Shown piece by piece: positions 1 to 11,279 of a DNA stretch of 11,279 nt. The stretch comes from Azohydromonas lata NBRC 102462. Its GTDB lineage: Bacteria > Pseudomonadota > Gammaproteobacteria > Burkholderiales > Burkholderiaceae_C. The DNA lies in NCBI GenBank assembly GCA_945878385.1, contig CAMCTE010000077.1, positions 1 through 11,279 on the forward strand, written 5' to 3'. The notes beneath the pieces were generated by a model that did not search any database, had not been told where the DNA came from, and worked only from the letters and a program-made list of their open reading frames with translations. The first letter of the stretch is position 1. Each line of letters starts with the position of its first letter. The translations under genes were made by a program, and so were the position numbers.

Positions 1-16
1 CTGTATAAACATACAG
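1..16 (+). promoter_or_regulatory. LexA (SOS) box and overlapping promoter of imuA-imuB
   Basis: The sequence CTGTATAAACATACAG fits CTGT-N8-ACAG, the E. coli-type LexA consensus, with both half-sites perfect. The following bases (TA) extend the right arm, and the left flank lies outside the window. TATAAA at 4-9 inside the box is a good -10 element, so LexA binding would directly block RNA polymerase. Transcription would start near 16-18, leaving about 15 nt of leader before the ATG at 33. Any -35 element lies upstream of the window. The box in front of imuA agrees with the known SOS control of this cassette. Confidence 0.92.
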
Positions 17-927
17 TATTCAGTCGTGCACCATGCTCACTCATCGGCCCCCCTTCAGCCCGGTCGTCGCCGACCTGGCAGCCCCTCCCGCATCGGTCGG
101 CGCGCGCGCGCCGCACCGCCGCCTGCGCGCCTGTGATCTGCCTGCAGCGCCCTCCAGGCCGGCCATGGACCCTGCCGCGTTGCCAGGCGTCTGGCGTGCG
201 GATGCCTGCGCTGAACCTGCGGATGCCTGGCCCACCGGCCATGCGGCCCTGGACGCGCAACTCCCCGGCGGTGGCTGGCCCGCCGGGGGCTTGGTCGAAC
301 TGTTGTGCGCCCAGCCCGGGCTTTACGAGGGGGCACTGCTGGCGCCCCATTGGGCCCACATCACACAGGCACAACCGGCCGGGCGCCTGGCCTGGGTGAT
401 GTTGGGGCACAGCCCTTGGCGTGTGCATGCCCCCGGGCTCGCCCGCCTGGGCCTTCAAGCCCAGCAGCTCTTGTGCCTTCAGCCGGCCACCGAGGCCGAC
501 GCCGCCTGGGCAGTGGAGCAGATGCTGCACAGCAGCGGCATTACCGGCATCTGGTGGCTCACCCGCCATGCCCAATCCCAGCACCTGCGCCGCCTGCAGT
601 GGGCCGCGCAGTCCCGCGGCATCCCCCTGTTCGCATCACGCCCCCTTTCCAGCCGGGCAGACCCCTCGCCCGCCCCATTGCGGCTGCACCTGCAGGCCGG
701 GCCCCACCAGGCCCTGAGGGTGCACATCCTCAAGCGCCAAGGGCCGCGGCATGAACAGCCGATGGACCTGCCCTGCACCATCCCGCTGCATTTGCTGCCT
801 CGCTCAGTTCCCGCCCCCACGCTCTCCCATCTTCCAGAAATGCCTCGGGTGTCGCCCCAGCCGCCTGACCAGTCCATCCGCGAACCCGCAGTCCAGTCGA
901 ACATCAACTCCCCGCAGCAACCGAATC

Positions 928-2577
<1,650 letters not shown>

Positions 2578-2579
2578 AG

Positions 2580-2613
2580 GCCGCTGTCTGGCGGCATTCC
2601 GGCCTTCGGCCGG
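2580..2613. terminator. GC hairpins between convergent imuB and DUF1330 genes, possible bidirectional terminator
   Basis: Two inverted repeats follow the imuB stop. One is GCCGC (2580-2584) with GCGGC (2591-2595) around a 6-nt loop. The other is CCGGCC (2599-2604) with GGCCGG (2608-2613) around a 3-nt loop. They lie between two converging genes, where termination on both strands is expected. Neither strand has a T-run directly after the stems, so this is not a classic intrinsic terminator. It could act as an RNA stabiliser or a Rho-assisted end. Confidence 0.4.
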
Positions 2614-2654
2614 TACGCACCAGTTTCAATCTGCTTCAAAAGGCTTCAAAGGCT

Positions 2655-2990
2655 TCAACCCGCCTCCCCCGGCTGAGGCCCCTCATACCCCCCAATGATC
2701 AGCAGGTCCACTTCCGAAACCGGCCTGCGCAATGCAATGGCGGCCTGGTAGCCCGGTGAATGCCAGCAAGCCCGTGCGGCCTCCACCGATGGAAATTCGA
2801 TCACCACATGGCGCGCCCGGCTCGCGCCCTCCACTGCCTCAAATGGCCCGCCCCGCACCAGGAAGCGCGCGCCGTATTCCTTCAGCGGCGCCGCATTGGC
2901 CTGGACATAGACCTTGTATTGCTCCACATCGTGCACATCGCCATGGACGATCCAGTAGCCCTTTGGGCCTTGAGAGTTCGCGTTGCTCAT
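2655..2990 (-). CDS. DUF1330 family protein
   Basis: This is a 111-residue protein of the DUF1330 family, small cytoplasmic proteins with a ferredoxin-like (dimeric alpha-beta barrel) fold and no agreed function. The family pattern is clear: GYWIVHGDVHDVEQYKVY near the N-terminus, then GARFLVRGGPFEAVEG, then RHVVIEFPSVEAARACWHSP and a final strand EVDLLIIGGYEG. The start at 2990 (MSNANSQ) was chosen because AGGA lies 7 nt upstream and the family begins near there. The frame stays open to 3059, but that extension is Arg-rich and lies inside the preceding intergenic gap. It is the last gene of a three-gene leftward unit, 37 nt after the lipoprotein gene. It has no signal peptide or membrane segment. 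Proposed roles for the fold, such as monooxygenase-like or small-molecule binding, are guesses for this family. Confidence 0.9.
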   Translation of the reverse strand: MSNANSQGPKGYWIVHGDVHDVEQYKVYVQANAAPLKEYGARFLVRGGPFEAVEGASRARHVVIEFPSVEAARACWHSPGYQAAIALRRPVSEVDLLIIGGYEGPQPGEAG

Positions 2991-3027
2991 GTTCGATTCC
3001 TGATGATTGAATAAACAGGTGATCCGG

Positions 3028-3462
3028 TCATCCCGCCGGGCATGCCTGCGTCCGTGCATCGGGCCAGGTGGCCCAAGGCAGGAAGCCCAAAGCCGCCATT
3101 CGGGCGGTCAGTTCCGCCAGGGCCACCGGGCCGGCTGCGGCCGCGCTCACATCGGCAACCATCAATTCGCCCGATTCGGCACCGCACAGCGTGATGCGGG
3201 CCCGACCATCCCCGCCACAGCCCAATACCTGCACCCGAACGCCTGCGGCCTCAAGCAGGGCTTGTGCTTTCTGCCGGTCCGCCGCGGTCACCCGGGGTGC
3301 ATCGCACTGCAGCGCCCCGGTGGGCTTGGCAAAGCGCAGCGTTTCAGCGCCGCTGCCCAAGGCCAGCCCCGAGCCGCCACCGCAGGCACCCAGGGCCATC
3401 GCGCCGCAGGTCAGCCAGGCCGAGCTCCAAGGTTTTCGAGGGGCGTTCAATGGATGGGTCAT
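3028..3462 (-). CDS. Small predicted lipoprotein, unknown function
   Basis: I do not recognise this 144-residue protein. The N-terminus looks like a lipoprotein signal: a basic start (RK at 9-10), a short hydrophobic stretch and a lipobox LGAC ending at Cys27, followed by Gly-rich GGGSG. Gly at +2 would suit the outer membrane under the E. coli sorting rule. The mature part has four further cysteines (C53, C82, C93, C141), which could form periplasmic disulfides, and a region TAADRQKAQALLEAAGVRVQVLGC that looks helix-strand. It starts 13 nt after the stop of the nitronate monooxygenase gene and is followed 37 nt later by the DUF1330 gene, so it is probably co-transcribed with both. Only a weak GGA precedes the ATG, so translational coupling is likely. 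Coding status is supported by this tight spacing and by the signal sequence. The function is open. Confidence 0.75.
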   Translation of the reverse strand: MTHPLNAPRKPWSSAWLTCGAMALGACGGGSGLALGSGAETLRFAKPTGALQCDAPRVTAADRQKAQALLEAAGVRVQVLGCGGDGRARITLCGAESGELMVADVSAAAAGPVALAELTARMAALGFLPWATWPDARTQACPAG

Positions 3463-3475
3463 CGTCCAGTGGGGG

Positions 3476-4621
3476 TCACGATCTCAAGCGGTCGGGTTCA
3501 AGGGCTTCACAAGCCGCCCACTGTGCCATCAGCGTATCCACCATGGTCGCAGCAGGAACAGCGCGGCACCCCTGGGGGAACTGCCCGCTCCATAAAGGTG
3601 AGAAATCATCTTGCCCGGCCGCCTCTGCTTGGCTGCGCAGCAGGGCGAGCCCGGCGCCGGCCAAGGGAAATGCCGGCGCAACCGGTGTCATGGGGTCGAG
3701 TTCGCGCATCAACCGGTTCACCAACCCCCTTGCGGGGCGCCCCGTGAACAGGCGCGTCAACGCGGTGGTGCCATGCACTTGCGCCTCCAAAGCACGGCAG
3801 TTGGAGGGCTGCGCCACCAGCTGTGCCGCGCGCGACAGCGCCCGGCGGTGCAGCGGCGGCGTCTTGGCCTCGTCGCACAACAGAAAGGCCGTGCCCACCT
3901 GAACCGCATCGGCACCACAGCCCCGTGCGGCAGCCACCGCATCGGCGCTGCCCAAACCACCGGCGGCCACCAGCGGCAGCCCCAGAGCTGCACGCAAGGC
4001 CGGCAACAGATGCTGCAGCGGCAGTTGACCGGTCAGGTCATGGTCAGGCCGCAGAAAGTGGCCCCGGTGCCCACCGGCCTCCAAACCCTGCGCGATGACC
4101 GCGTCCACGCCGCGGGCCTGCAGCCATAGGGCCTCGTCGACCGTGGTGGCCGAACTCATCACCACAGCACCCCATGCCTTGACCCGATCCAAGAGTTCAG
4201 GCGCAGGCAGCCCGAAGTGAAAGCTCACTACGGGCGGACGCGCCGCGGCCAGTACATCGGCCAGCTCCGAATGGAAGGGTTGACGCTGCGGCGCCGCCGC
4301 CGGCTGGGAGAGGTCCACCCCCCACTGCGCGCCATAGGGGGCCAGCATTTGGCGCCAGGCGGCTTCCCGTTGGGCGTCTGGCGTGGGCGGTGCATGACAG
4401 AAGAAGTTGACGCTGTAGGGCAGTCCATCGGCGCCCAAGTCTCGGTTCAACCTTTGCAATTCGCGGTCCAGCCCGGCGGCATCCAGCATGGCCGCCGGCA
4501 ATGAGCCCAGAGCGCCGGCGCGCGATACCGCCACGGCCAGAGCACTGTCCTGCACCCCGGCCATGGGGGCCTGGATGAGTGGGTGCCGCAGGCGGGCCAA
4601 CAGGGAAGACCAAGGGGACAA
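3476..4621 (-). CDS. Nitronate monooxygenase (class I, 2-nitropropane dioxygenase family)
   Basis: This is an FMN-dependent cytoplasmic enzyme of 381 aa that oxidises alkyl nitronates such as propionate-3-nitronate, a toxic metabolic poison, to carbonyl compounds and nitrite/nitrate. Family motifs are in order: HPLIQAPMAGVQ (residues 13-24) at the first barrel strand, VSFHFGLP (132-139), QGLEAGGHRG (178-187), AAGGLGSADAV (219-229) in the FMN phosphate-binding part, GADAVQVGTAFL (236-247) and LWSGQ (343-347). His185 in the GGHRG motif corresponds to the catalytic His of class I enzymes. The start is TTG at 4621, supported by GAGG 7 nt upstream. The first ATG codon (residue 20) would remove the first beta strand. 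It is the first gene of a leftward three-gene unit and is transcribed divergently from dnaE2. Substrate specificity cannot be read from sequence. Confidence 0.92.
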   Translation of the reverse strand: MSPWSSLLARLRHPLIQAPMAGVQDSALAVAVSRAGALGSLPAAMLDAAGLDRELQRLNRDLGADGLPYSVNFFCHAPPTPDAQREAAWRQMLAPYGAQWGVDLSQPAAAPQRQPFHSELADVLAAARPPVVSFHFGLPAPELLDRVKAWGAVVMSSATTVDEALWLQARGVDAVIAQGLEAGGHRGHFLRPDHDLTGQLPLQHLLPALRAALGLPLVAAGGLGSADAVAAARGCGADAVQVGTAFLLCDEAKTPPLHRRALSRAAQLVAQPSNCRALEAQVHGTTALTRLFTGRPARGLVNRLMRELDPMTPVAPAFPLAGAGLALLRSQAEAAGQDDFSPLWSGQFPQGCRAVPAATMVDTLMAQWAACEALEPDRLRS

Positions 4622-4773
4622 GAACAGGCCTCAGTTGGTGTGGGGGTGGTGTGGGCGGGTGGTGCGCAAATCAGGTCCGATTCTGACGGATGACCTGTTG
4701 CTGACCAACACCCCCAGGGGTGACCCTTGCGGGCCACACCTCAGAGGGTTTCGATACTGTATAAATCATCAGT
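4622..4773. promoter_or_regulatory. Divergent promoter region between nitronate monooxygenase and dnaE2
   Basis: This is a 152-bp gap between divergent starts. On the minus strand a candidate promoter is TTGGTC (4708-4703), a 17-nt spacer and CAGAAT (4685-4680), which would give a leader of about 50 nt to the TTG start. It is a weak match to sigma70. Immediately upstream of that -35 is a palindrome, ACCCC-CA-GGGGT (4710-4721), well placed for a regulator. The dnaE2 end carries the LexA box. No small gene or RNA is evident. Confidence 0.5.
4710..4721. repeat. 12-bp palindrome ACCCCCAGGGGT, candidate operator
   Basis: Perfect 5-bp arms (ACCCC and GGGGT) flank a CA centre. It lies about 36 bp upstream of the dnaE2 LexA box and adjoins the weak -35 candidate of the leftward operon. 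It could bind a dimeric regulator or arise by chance in GC-rich DNA. Confidence 0.3.
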
Positions 4774-4774
4774 A
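4755..4774 (+). promoter_or_regulatory. LexA (SOS) box and overlapping promoter of dnaE2
   Basis: TACTGTATAAATCATCAGTA resembles the extended LexA operator TACTG-N10-CAGTA. The left half (CTGTATAAA) is identical to the imuA box, and the right half is imperfect (TCAG rather than ACAG). TATAAA at 4760-4765 is a good -10, which places the transcription start near 4771-4774. The last base of the operator is the A of the dnaE2 ATG, so there is no room for a ribosome binding site and the mRNA should be leaderless or nearly so. No good -35 is seen at 17 bp. Confidence 0.87.
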
Positions 4775-7700
4775 TGCTGCCTCCCTATGCCGAACTTCAC
4801 TGCCGCAGCAATTTCAGCTTCCTCACTGGGGCCTCGCACCCGGAGGAACTGCTGGCGCGCGCCGCACAGCTGGGTTACGAAGCTCTGGCCCTTACCGATG
4901 AATGCTCGGTGGCCGGCGTCGTTCGCGCCCATGAAGAACTCAAGCGCCTGCGCACACGGCCAGGCACCGCGGGTATGCCGCCCATCCGGCTGCTCCTGGG
5001 CACTCATCTGGAAGTCGAACCTTTCGACGCCCAGGCCACCCAAGCAGCCGGCCCGCCCCCGCTGCTCAGCTTTCACCACGCGCCGCCGCCGGAAGTGCTT
5101 GCACACGGCTTGCGCGTGGTCGTACTCGCCCACAATCGCCAGGGTTGGGGCCACCTGTGCGAACTCATCACCCAGGCCCGCAGCCGCGCGCCCAAGGGCC
5201 ACTATTGCGCTTGGCCACAAGACCTGTTGCAGCAAGAAGCGCTGTGCCACTGCACCGTGCTGCTCATCCCCCGGCGCGAAGACAACGCGGCCACCCTACT
5301 GGCCCAGGCCCGCTGGTGCACTCAAGTCTTCAGCCTACGCGCGGCCATCGCGCTCGAGCGCCTGCTTTGGGCCGACGATTCGCTGCTCGCGGAACGGGTG
5401 CTGGCCGTGGTGAACCAATTGCAGCGAGAAGGCCTGGCGCTGCCCATCGCCGCTGCAGGCGATGTGCTCATGCACCGAAGGTCCCGCAAACCGGTGCAGG
5501 ACACCCTCACCGCCATCCGCCTGCGCCGCCCCTTGGCCCACTGCGGCACCGCCCTGGCCCGCAATGCCGAACAGCACCTTCGTTCGCGACTGCAGTTGGG
5601 TCAGCTCTACCGCTCCGAATGGTTGCAGGCCACGGTCGACATCGCAAACCGCTGCACCTTCAGCCTGGATGAACTGCGCTACGAATACCCGGCCGAACTG
5701 GTGCCCGCGGGCCTCAGCCCCATCCAACACTTGCGCGCGCTCACCGCACAAGGCGCACGCCAGCGTCATCCTGGCGGCGTACCGTCCAGCGTGCAGGCCC
5801 AGCTCGAGCGCGAGTTCGAACTCATCGAAGCCCTGCGCTACGAACCTTTCTTCCTCACGGTTCATGATGTGGTGCGCTTCGCGCGCAACCGCGGCATCCT
5901 GTGCCAGGGGCGCGGCTCGGCGGCCAATTCCGCCGTGTGTTGGTGTCTGGGAATCACCGAAGTCGACCCTACCCAAACCACCTTGCTGTTCGAGCGCTTC
6001 ATTTCCCGGGAACGGGCCGAGCCACCCGACATCGATGTCGACTTCGAACACGAGCGGCGCGAAGAGGTCATCCAGTACATCTACGCGAAGTATGGTGAGC
6101 GCCGCTGCGCGCTGGCCGCAGCCGTCACCGCCTACCGCACCCGGGGTGCTGTGCGCGATGTCGGCTTCGCCTTGGGCCTGGACGAATCCATCCTCGACAA
6201 GGTGGCCCGCTCGGTGCACGGCTTCGACGACCCCGACCGCCTGCTGCGCAGCCTGGGTGAACTGGGGCTGGACGCGCAGGCACCCCTCATGCAGCGCTGG
6301 CTGCAGTTGGTGCAGGCGCTGCACCGCTTCCCGCGCCATCTGTCGCAGCACACCGGCGGCTTCGTGATTGCCGCTGGGCAACTCTCCAGCCTCGTGCCCA
6401 TCGAACCGGCGTCCATGGAAAACCGGCGCGTCATTCAATGGGACAAGGACGACCTGGAGTCGCTGGGGCTGCTGAAGGTGGATGTGCTGGCCCTGGGCAT
6501 GCTCACCGTCATCCGCAAGACGCTGGAATTCATGACCCATTGGCATGGGTGGCTCGAACACGCGCCGCGCCACCGCCGCGCCGATGAAGCCGAGCCTTGG
6601 TGCGTGCAGGACATCCCCCGCGAAGACCCGGCCACCTTTGCCATGGCCACCCGCGCCGACACAGTGGGCGTCTTTCAGATCGAAAGCCGCGCACAGCAAA
6701 GCATGCTGCCGCGCCTGAAACCGCGCACCTTCTACGATTTCGTGGTGCAGGTGGCCATCGTGCGGCCCGGCCCCATTCAAGGCGGCATGGTGCACCCCTA
6801 CCTGGAACGCCGTGCGCTGCGTGAGCGGGGTGAACTGCCGCCGTCACCCTACCCCGCGCTCGACGCGGCTTTGGGGCGCACCCTGGGCGTGCCCATTTTC
6901 CAGGAACAGGTGATGCAGATCTGCGTCATCGCGGCGGGCTTCACCCCCGGCGAGGCCGATGGCCTGCGCCGTTCAATGGCGGCCTGGCGCAAGAAGGGTG
7001 AGTTGCATGTGTTCCACGATCGCATCGTGCAGGGCATGGTGCAGCGCGGCTATCCGCAGGATTTCGCGCAAGCCATCTTCCGACAGATCGAAGGCTTCGG
7101 CGAATACGGATTCCCTGAAAGCCACGCCTACAGCTTCGCGTTGCTGACCTATCTCAGCGCTTGGATGAAGTGCCACGAGCCCGAGTCCTTCCTGGCGGCG
7201 CTGCTCAATTCCCAGCCCATGGGCTTTTATGCCCCTTCACAACTGGTGCAGGACGCGCGCCGCCATGGCGTGCAGGTGCTGCCGGTGGACGTATGCCACA
7301 GCGACTGGAACTGCACGCTGGAGCGAGCCGGGCCCGCATCGGCAAAGGACGGCTCAGCTGCTGCCCCCACGCCAGTGCGCCCCGCCGTGCGCCTGGGCCT
7401 GCGCATGGTCAGCGGCCTGGCCCAGGCGCTGGCCCTGCGCTTGGTACAGGCCCGCCAAGAGGCCCCGTTTGCCGATGTCCATGACTTGGCCTCCCGCGCG
7501 CATCTGTCGGCCGCCGACCTGCAGCGCCTGGCCGCCGCCGACGCCCTGCAGGGTTTGGCCGGCCACCGCCGGCAGCAGCTGTGGCAGGCCAGCGGTGTGC
7601 AGCGCGCATCGGGCATGGCCACTGCCGCCACCGCAGACCTCTTCGAGCATCTTCCTTCCCCGGAAACTCAGGTGCCCGAACTGGCCCCCAGCCCCGAAGG

Positions 7701-8118
7701 TCAGGCCGTCACCCTGGACTACGCCAGCACCGGTTTGAGCCTGCGCCGCCACCCGCTGGCCCTGATGCGCCCGCGGCTGCACCAGCGCGGCTGGCGCAGC
7801 GCGCTCGAACTGCAGGCCTTGCCCGACGGACGGCGGGCCTGGGCCTGTGGTTTGGTCACCATGCGGCAGCAGCCGGCCACGGCCAAGGGCACTACCTTCA
7901 TCACCCTGGAAGACGAAACCGGCTGCATCAATGTCATCGTGTGGCGGCATATCCGTGAAGCGCAGCGACAGGTGGTGCTCAATGCGCGCCTGTTGGCGGT
8001 GGTGGGCCAGTGGCAGAACCGTCAGGGGGTGACGCACCTGGTGGCCCGGCGCCTTTTGGATGTATCGCCCTGGTTGGGCGAGCTGGGTCGGGTCACGGCT
8101 TCGCGGGACTTTCGGTGA
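4774..8118 (+). CDS. dnaE2: DnaE2, error-prone DNA polymerase III alpha subunit
   Basis: This is the C-family polymerase that does the DNA synthesis in the ImuA-ImuB-DnaE2 mutasome during damage-induced mutagenesis. It is 1114 aa, of usual length. The PHP domain begins at once (YAELHCRSNFSFLTGASHPE from residue 5, then ALTDECSVAGVVRAH), which fixes the ATG at 4774. The palm has PPDIDVDFEHERREEVI, with D421 and D423 matching the E. coli D401/D403 pair, and LLKVDVLALGM, with D570 matching D555, so it is predicted to be catalytically competent. Later motifs are VGVFQIESRAQQSMLPRL (about 631), IVRPGPIQGGMVHPYL, PIFQEQVMQI (707) and GFGEYGFPESHAYSFALLTY (774). A helix-hairpin-helix region (about 880-942) and an OB fold (about 1021-1093, GTTFITLEDETGCINVIVW) precede the typical end SRDFR. 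No obvious clamp motif is seen, consistent with recruitment through ImuB. It is controlled by its own LexA box and is separated from imuB by a 2-kb antisense unit. Confidence 0.96.
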   Translation: MLPPYAELHCRSNFSFLTGASHPEELLARAAQLGYEALALTDECSVAGVVRAHEELKRLRTRPGTAGMPPIRLLLGTHLEVEPFDAQATQAAGPPPLLSFHHAPPPEVLAHGLRVVVLAHNRQGWGHLCELITQARSRAPKGHYCAWPQDLLQQEALCHCTVLLIPRREDNAATLLAQARWCTQVFSLRAAIALERLLWADDSLLAERVLAVVNQLQREGLALPIAAAGDVLMHRRSRKPVQDTLTAIRLRRPLAHCGTALARNAEQHLRSRLQLGQLYRSEWLQATVDIANRCTFSLDELRYEYPAELVPAGLSPIQHLRALTAQGARQRHPGGVPSSVQAQLEREFELIEALRYEPFFLTVHDVVRFARNRGILCQGRGSAANSAVCWCLGITEVDPTQTTLLFERFISRERAEPPDIDVDFEHERREEVIQYIYAKYGERRCALAAAVTAYRTRGAVRDVGFALGLDESILDKVARSVHGFDDPDRLLRSLGELGLDAQAPLMQRWLQLVQALHRFPRHLSQHTGGFVIAAGQLSSLVPIEPASMENRRVIQWDKDDLESLGLLKVDVLALGMLTVIRKTLEFMTHWHGWLEHAPRHRRADEAEPWCVQDIPREDPATFAMATRADTVGVFQIESRAQQSMLPRLKPRTFYDFVVQVAIVRPGPIQGGMVHPYLERRALRERGELPPSPYPALDAALGRTLGVPIFQEQVMQICVIAAGFTPGEADGLRRSMAAWRKKGELHVFHDRIVQGMVQRGYPQDFAQAIFRQIEGFGEYGFPESHAYSFALLTYLSAWMKCHEPESFLAALLNSQPMGFYAPSQLVQDARRHGVQVLPVDVCHSDWNCTLERAGPASAKDGSAAAPTPVRPAVRLGLRMVSGLAQALALRLVQARQEAPFADVHDLASRAHLSAADLQRLAAADALQGLAGHRRQQLWQASGVQRASGMATAATADLFEHLPSPETQVPELAPSPEGQAVTLDYASTGLSLRRHPLALMRPRLHQRGWRSALELQALPDGRRAWACGLVTMRQQPATAKGTTFITLEDETGCINVIVWRHIREAQRQVVLNARLLAVVGQWQNRQGVTHLVARRLLDVSPWLGELGRVTASRDFR

Positions 8119-8273
8119 GTGCCTGGGTCCTCCACCCAAACTACCCCCATTCGGGGGATCGACATGGCCTGGGCGATCTCTTACCTTCTGTTGGTATTCA
8201 AGGTCTACCGAGTCCCCCGGTCCACGCATGCCAGCACGGATGCCCGCCAGCCCCCAGCGGTGTTCCCTATCCG
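8119..8273 (+). other. Intergenic region between dnaE2 and the hybrid kinase
   Basis: This 155-bp gap has a hairpin CCCCC (8144-8148), loop ATTC, GGGGG (8153-8157), with no T-run after it. It could be a weak end for dnaE2 mRNA or a leader structure. I see no convincing promoter for the kinase and no LexA box. The kinase frame remains open through the whole gap back to a GTG at 8115, whose last two bases overlap the dnaE2 TGA. Confidence 0.45.
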
Positions 8274-11222
<2,949 letters not shown>

Positions 11223-11246
11223 CCTTGCGGTTTGAATCGGCGCGCC

Positions 11247-11267
11247 TGCAGGCCGCCGTTGCCTGCA
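11247..11267 (+). terminator. Hairpin after the hybrid kinase gene, possible terminator
   Basis: TGCAGGC (11247-11253) and GCCTGCA (11261-11267) form a perfect 7-bp stem with a 7-nt loop, 24 nt after the kinase stop. No T-run follows within the visible sequence, and the window ends 12 nt later. A competing short palindrome, GCCTGCAGGC, lies at 11244-11253. The call as a terminator is tentative. Confidence 0.3.
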
Positions 11268-11279
11268 ACACGCTTCACA

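Noticed and set aside
68..104. Walker A site in ImuA
   Set aside because: The region aligned to the RecA P-loop lacks GxxxxGK[ST]. Loss of this motif is usual for ImuA, so it is neither a feature nor an anomaly.
751..927. N-terminal extension of ImuB upstream of the ATG at 928
   Set aside because: It lies within imuA, its translation is Ser/Pro/Arg-rich, and ImuB proteins begin at the W-W/I-A-L-Y motif encoded from 928.
2633..2658. Three near-tandem copies of GCTTCAA
   Set aside because: They are short, partly overlap the end of the DUF1330 gene and have no inverted or spacer structure. They are too small to call a functional repeat or attachment site.
2578..4773. The antisense trio as a recent mobile insertion
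   Set aside because: I see no terminal inverted repeats, target duplications, integrase or transposase, and base composition looks like the neighbours. Rearrangement is possible, but a mobile element is not supported.
5335..6795. Long open frame (486 codons) on the minus strand opposite dnaE2
   Set aside because: The plus frame encodes unmistakable DnaE2 motifs across the whole stretch. The minus translation is a typical high-GC shadow with no recognisable domain or ribosome binding site.

Overview
The window looks like chromosomal DNA of a high-GC betaproteobacterium, probably Burkholderiales and most likely Comamonadaceae-like. This rests on the strong G/C bias at third codon positions, E. 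coli-type LexA boxes, and the styles of ImuA, ImuB, DnaE2 and the class I nitronate monooxygenase. The genus is an inference and cannot be fixed from sequence reading alone. I see no transposase, integrase, tRNA, rRNA or CRISPR array.

Layout. (1) At 1-2577 (+), a perfect LexA box is followed by imuA and imuB, which overlap by 41 nt. (2) At 2578-2654 there is a short convergent gap with two GC hairpins. (3) At 2655-4621 (-) lies a compact three-gene unit, read leftward: nitronate monooxygenase, a small predicted lipoprotein of unknown function, and a DUF1330 protein. (4) At 4622-4773 is a divergent promoter region. It ends in a second LexA box that runs into the start codon of dnaE2. (5) At 4774-8118 (+) is dnaE2, the error-prone DNA polymerase III alpha subunit. 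(6) At 8119-8273 is a gap with a GC hairpin. (7) At 8274-11222 (+) is a large membrane-bound hybrid histidine kinase with six predicted TM segments, three PAS domains, HisKA, HATPase and a receiver domain. The last 57 bases hold only a possible hairpin.

How it works together. ImuA, ImuB and DnaE2 form the SOS-induced mutasome that carries out translesion synthesis in many bacteria lacking UmuDC (established for Caulobacter and Mycobacterium). The ImuB here has lost most of the Y-family catalytic acidic residues but keeps a beta-clamp motif (QQPLWLL), as expected of the adaptor. DnaE2 has all three catalytic aspartates. The usual imuA-imuB-dnaE2 operon is split here by an antisense metabolic operon, and each half has its own LexA box. 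The dnaE2 box overlaps the -10 region and touches the ATG, so dnaE2 mRNA is predicted to be leaderless or nearly so. The kinase is probably an independent gene, although a GTGA overlap with dnaE2 leaves open a coupled, SOS-linked start.

The individual genes belong to known families. I found no convincing wholly new system. The most unusual points are the split mutasome, the leaderless-type dnaE2 promoter, an in-frame CCCATG microsatellite next to the clamp motif of ImuB, and an orphan lipoprotein.
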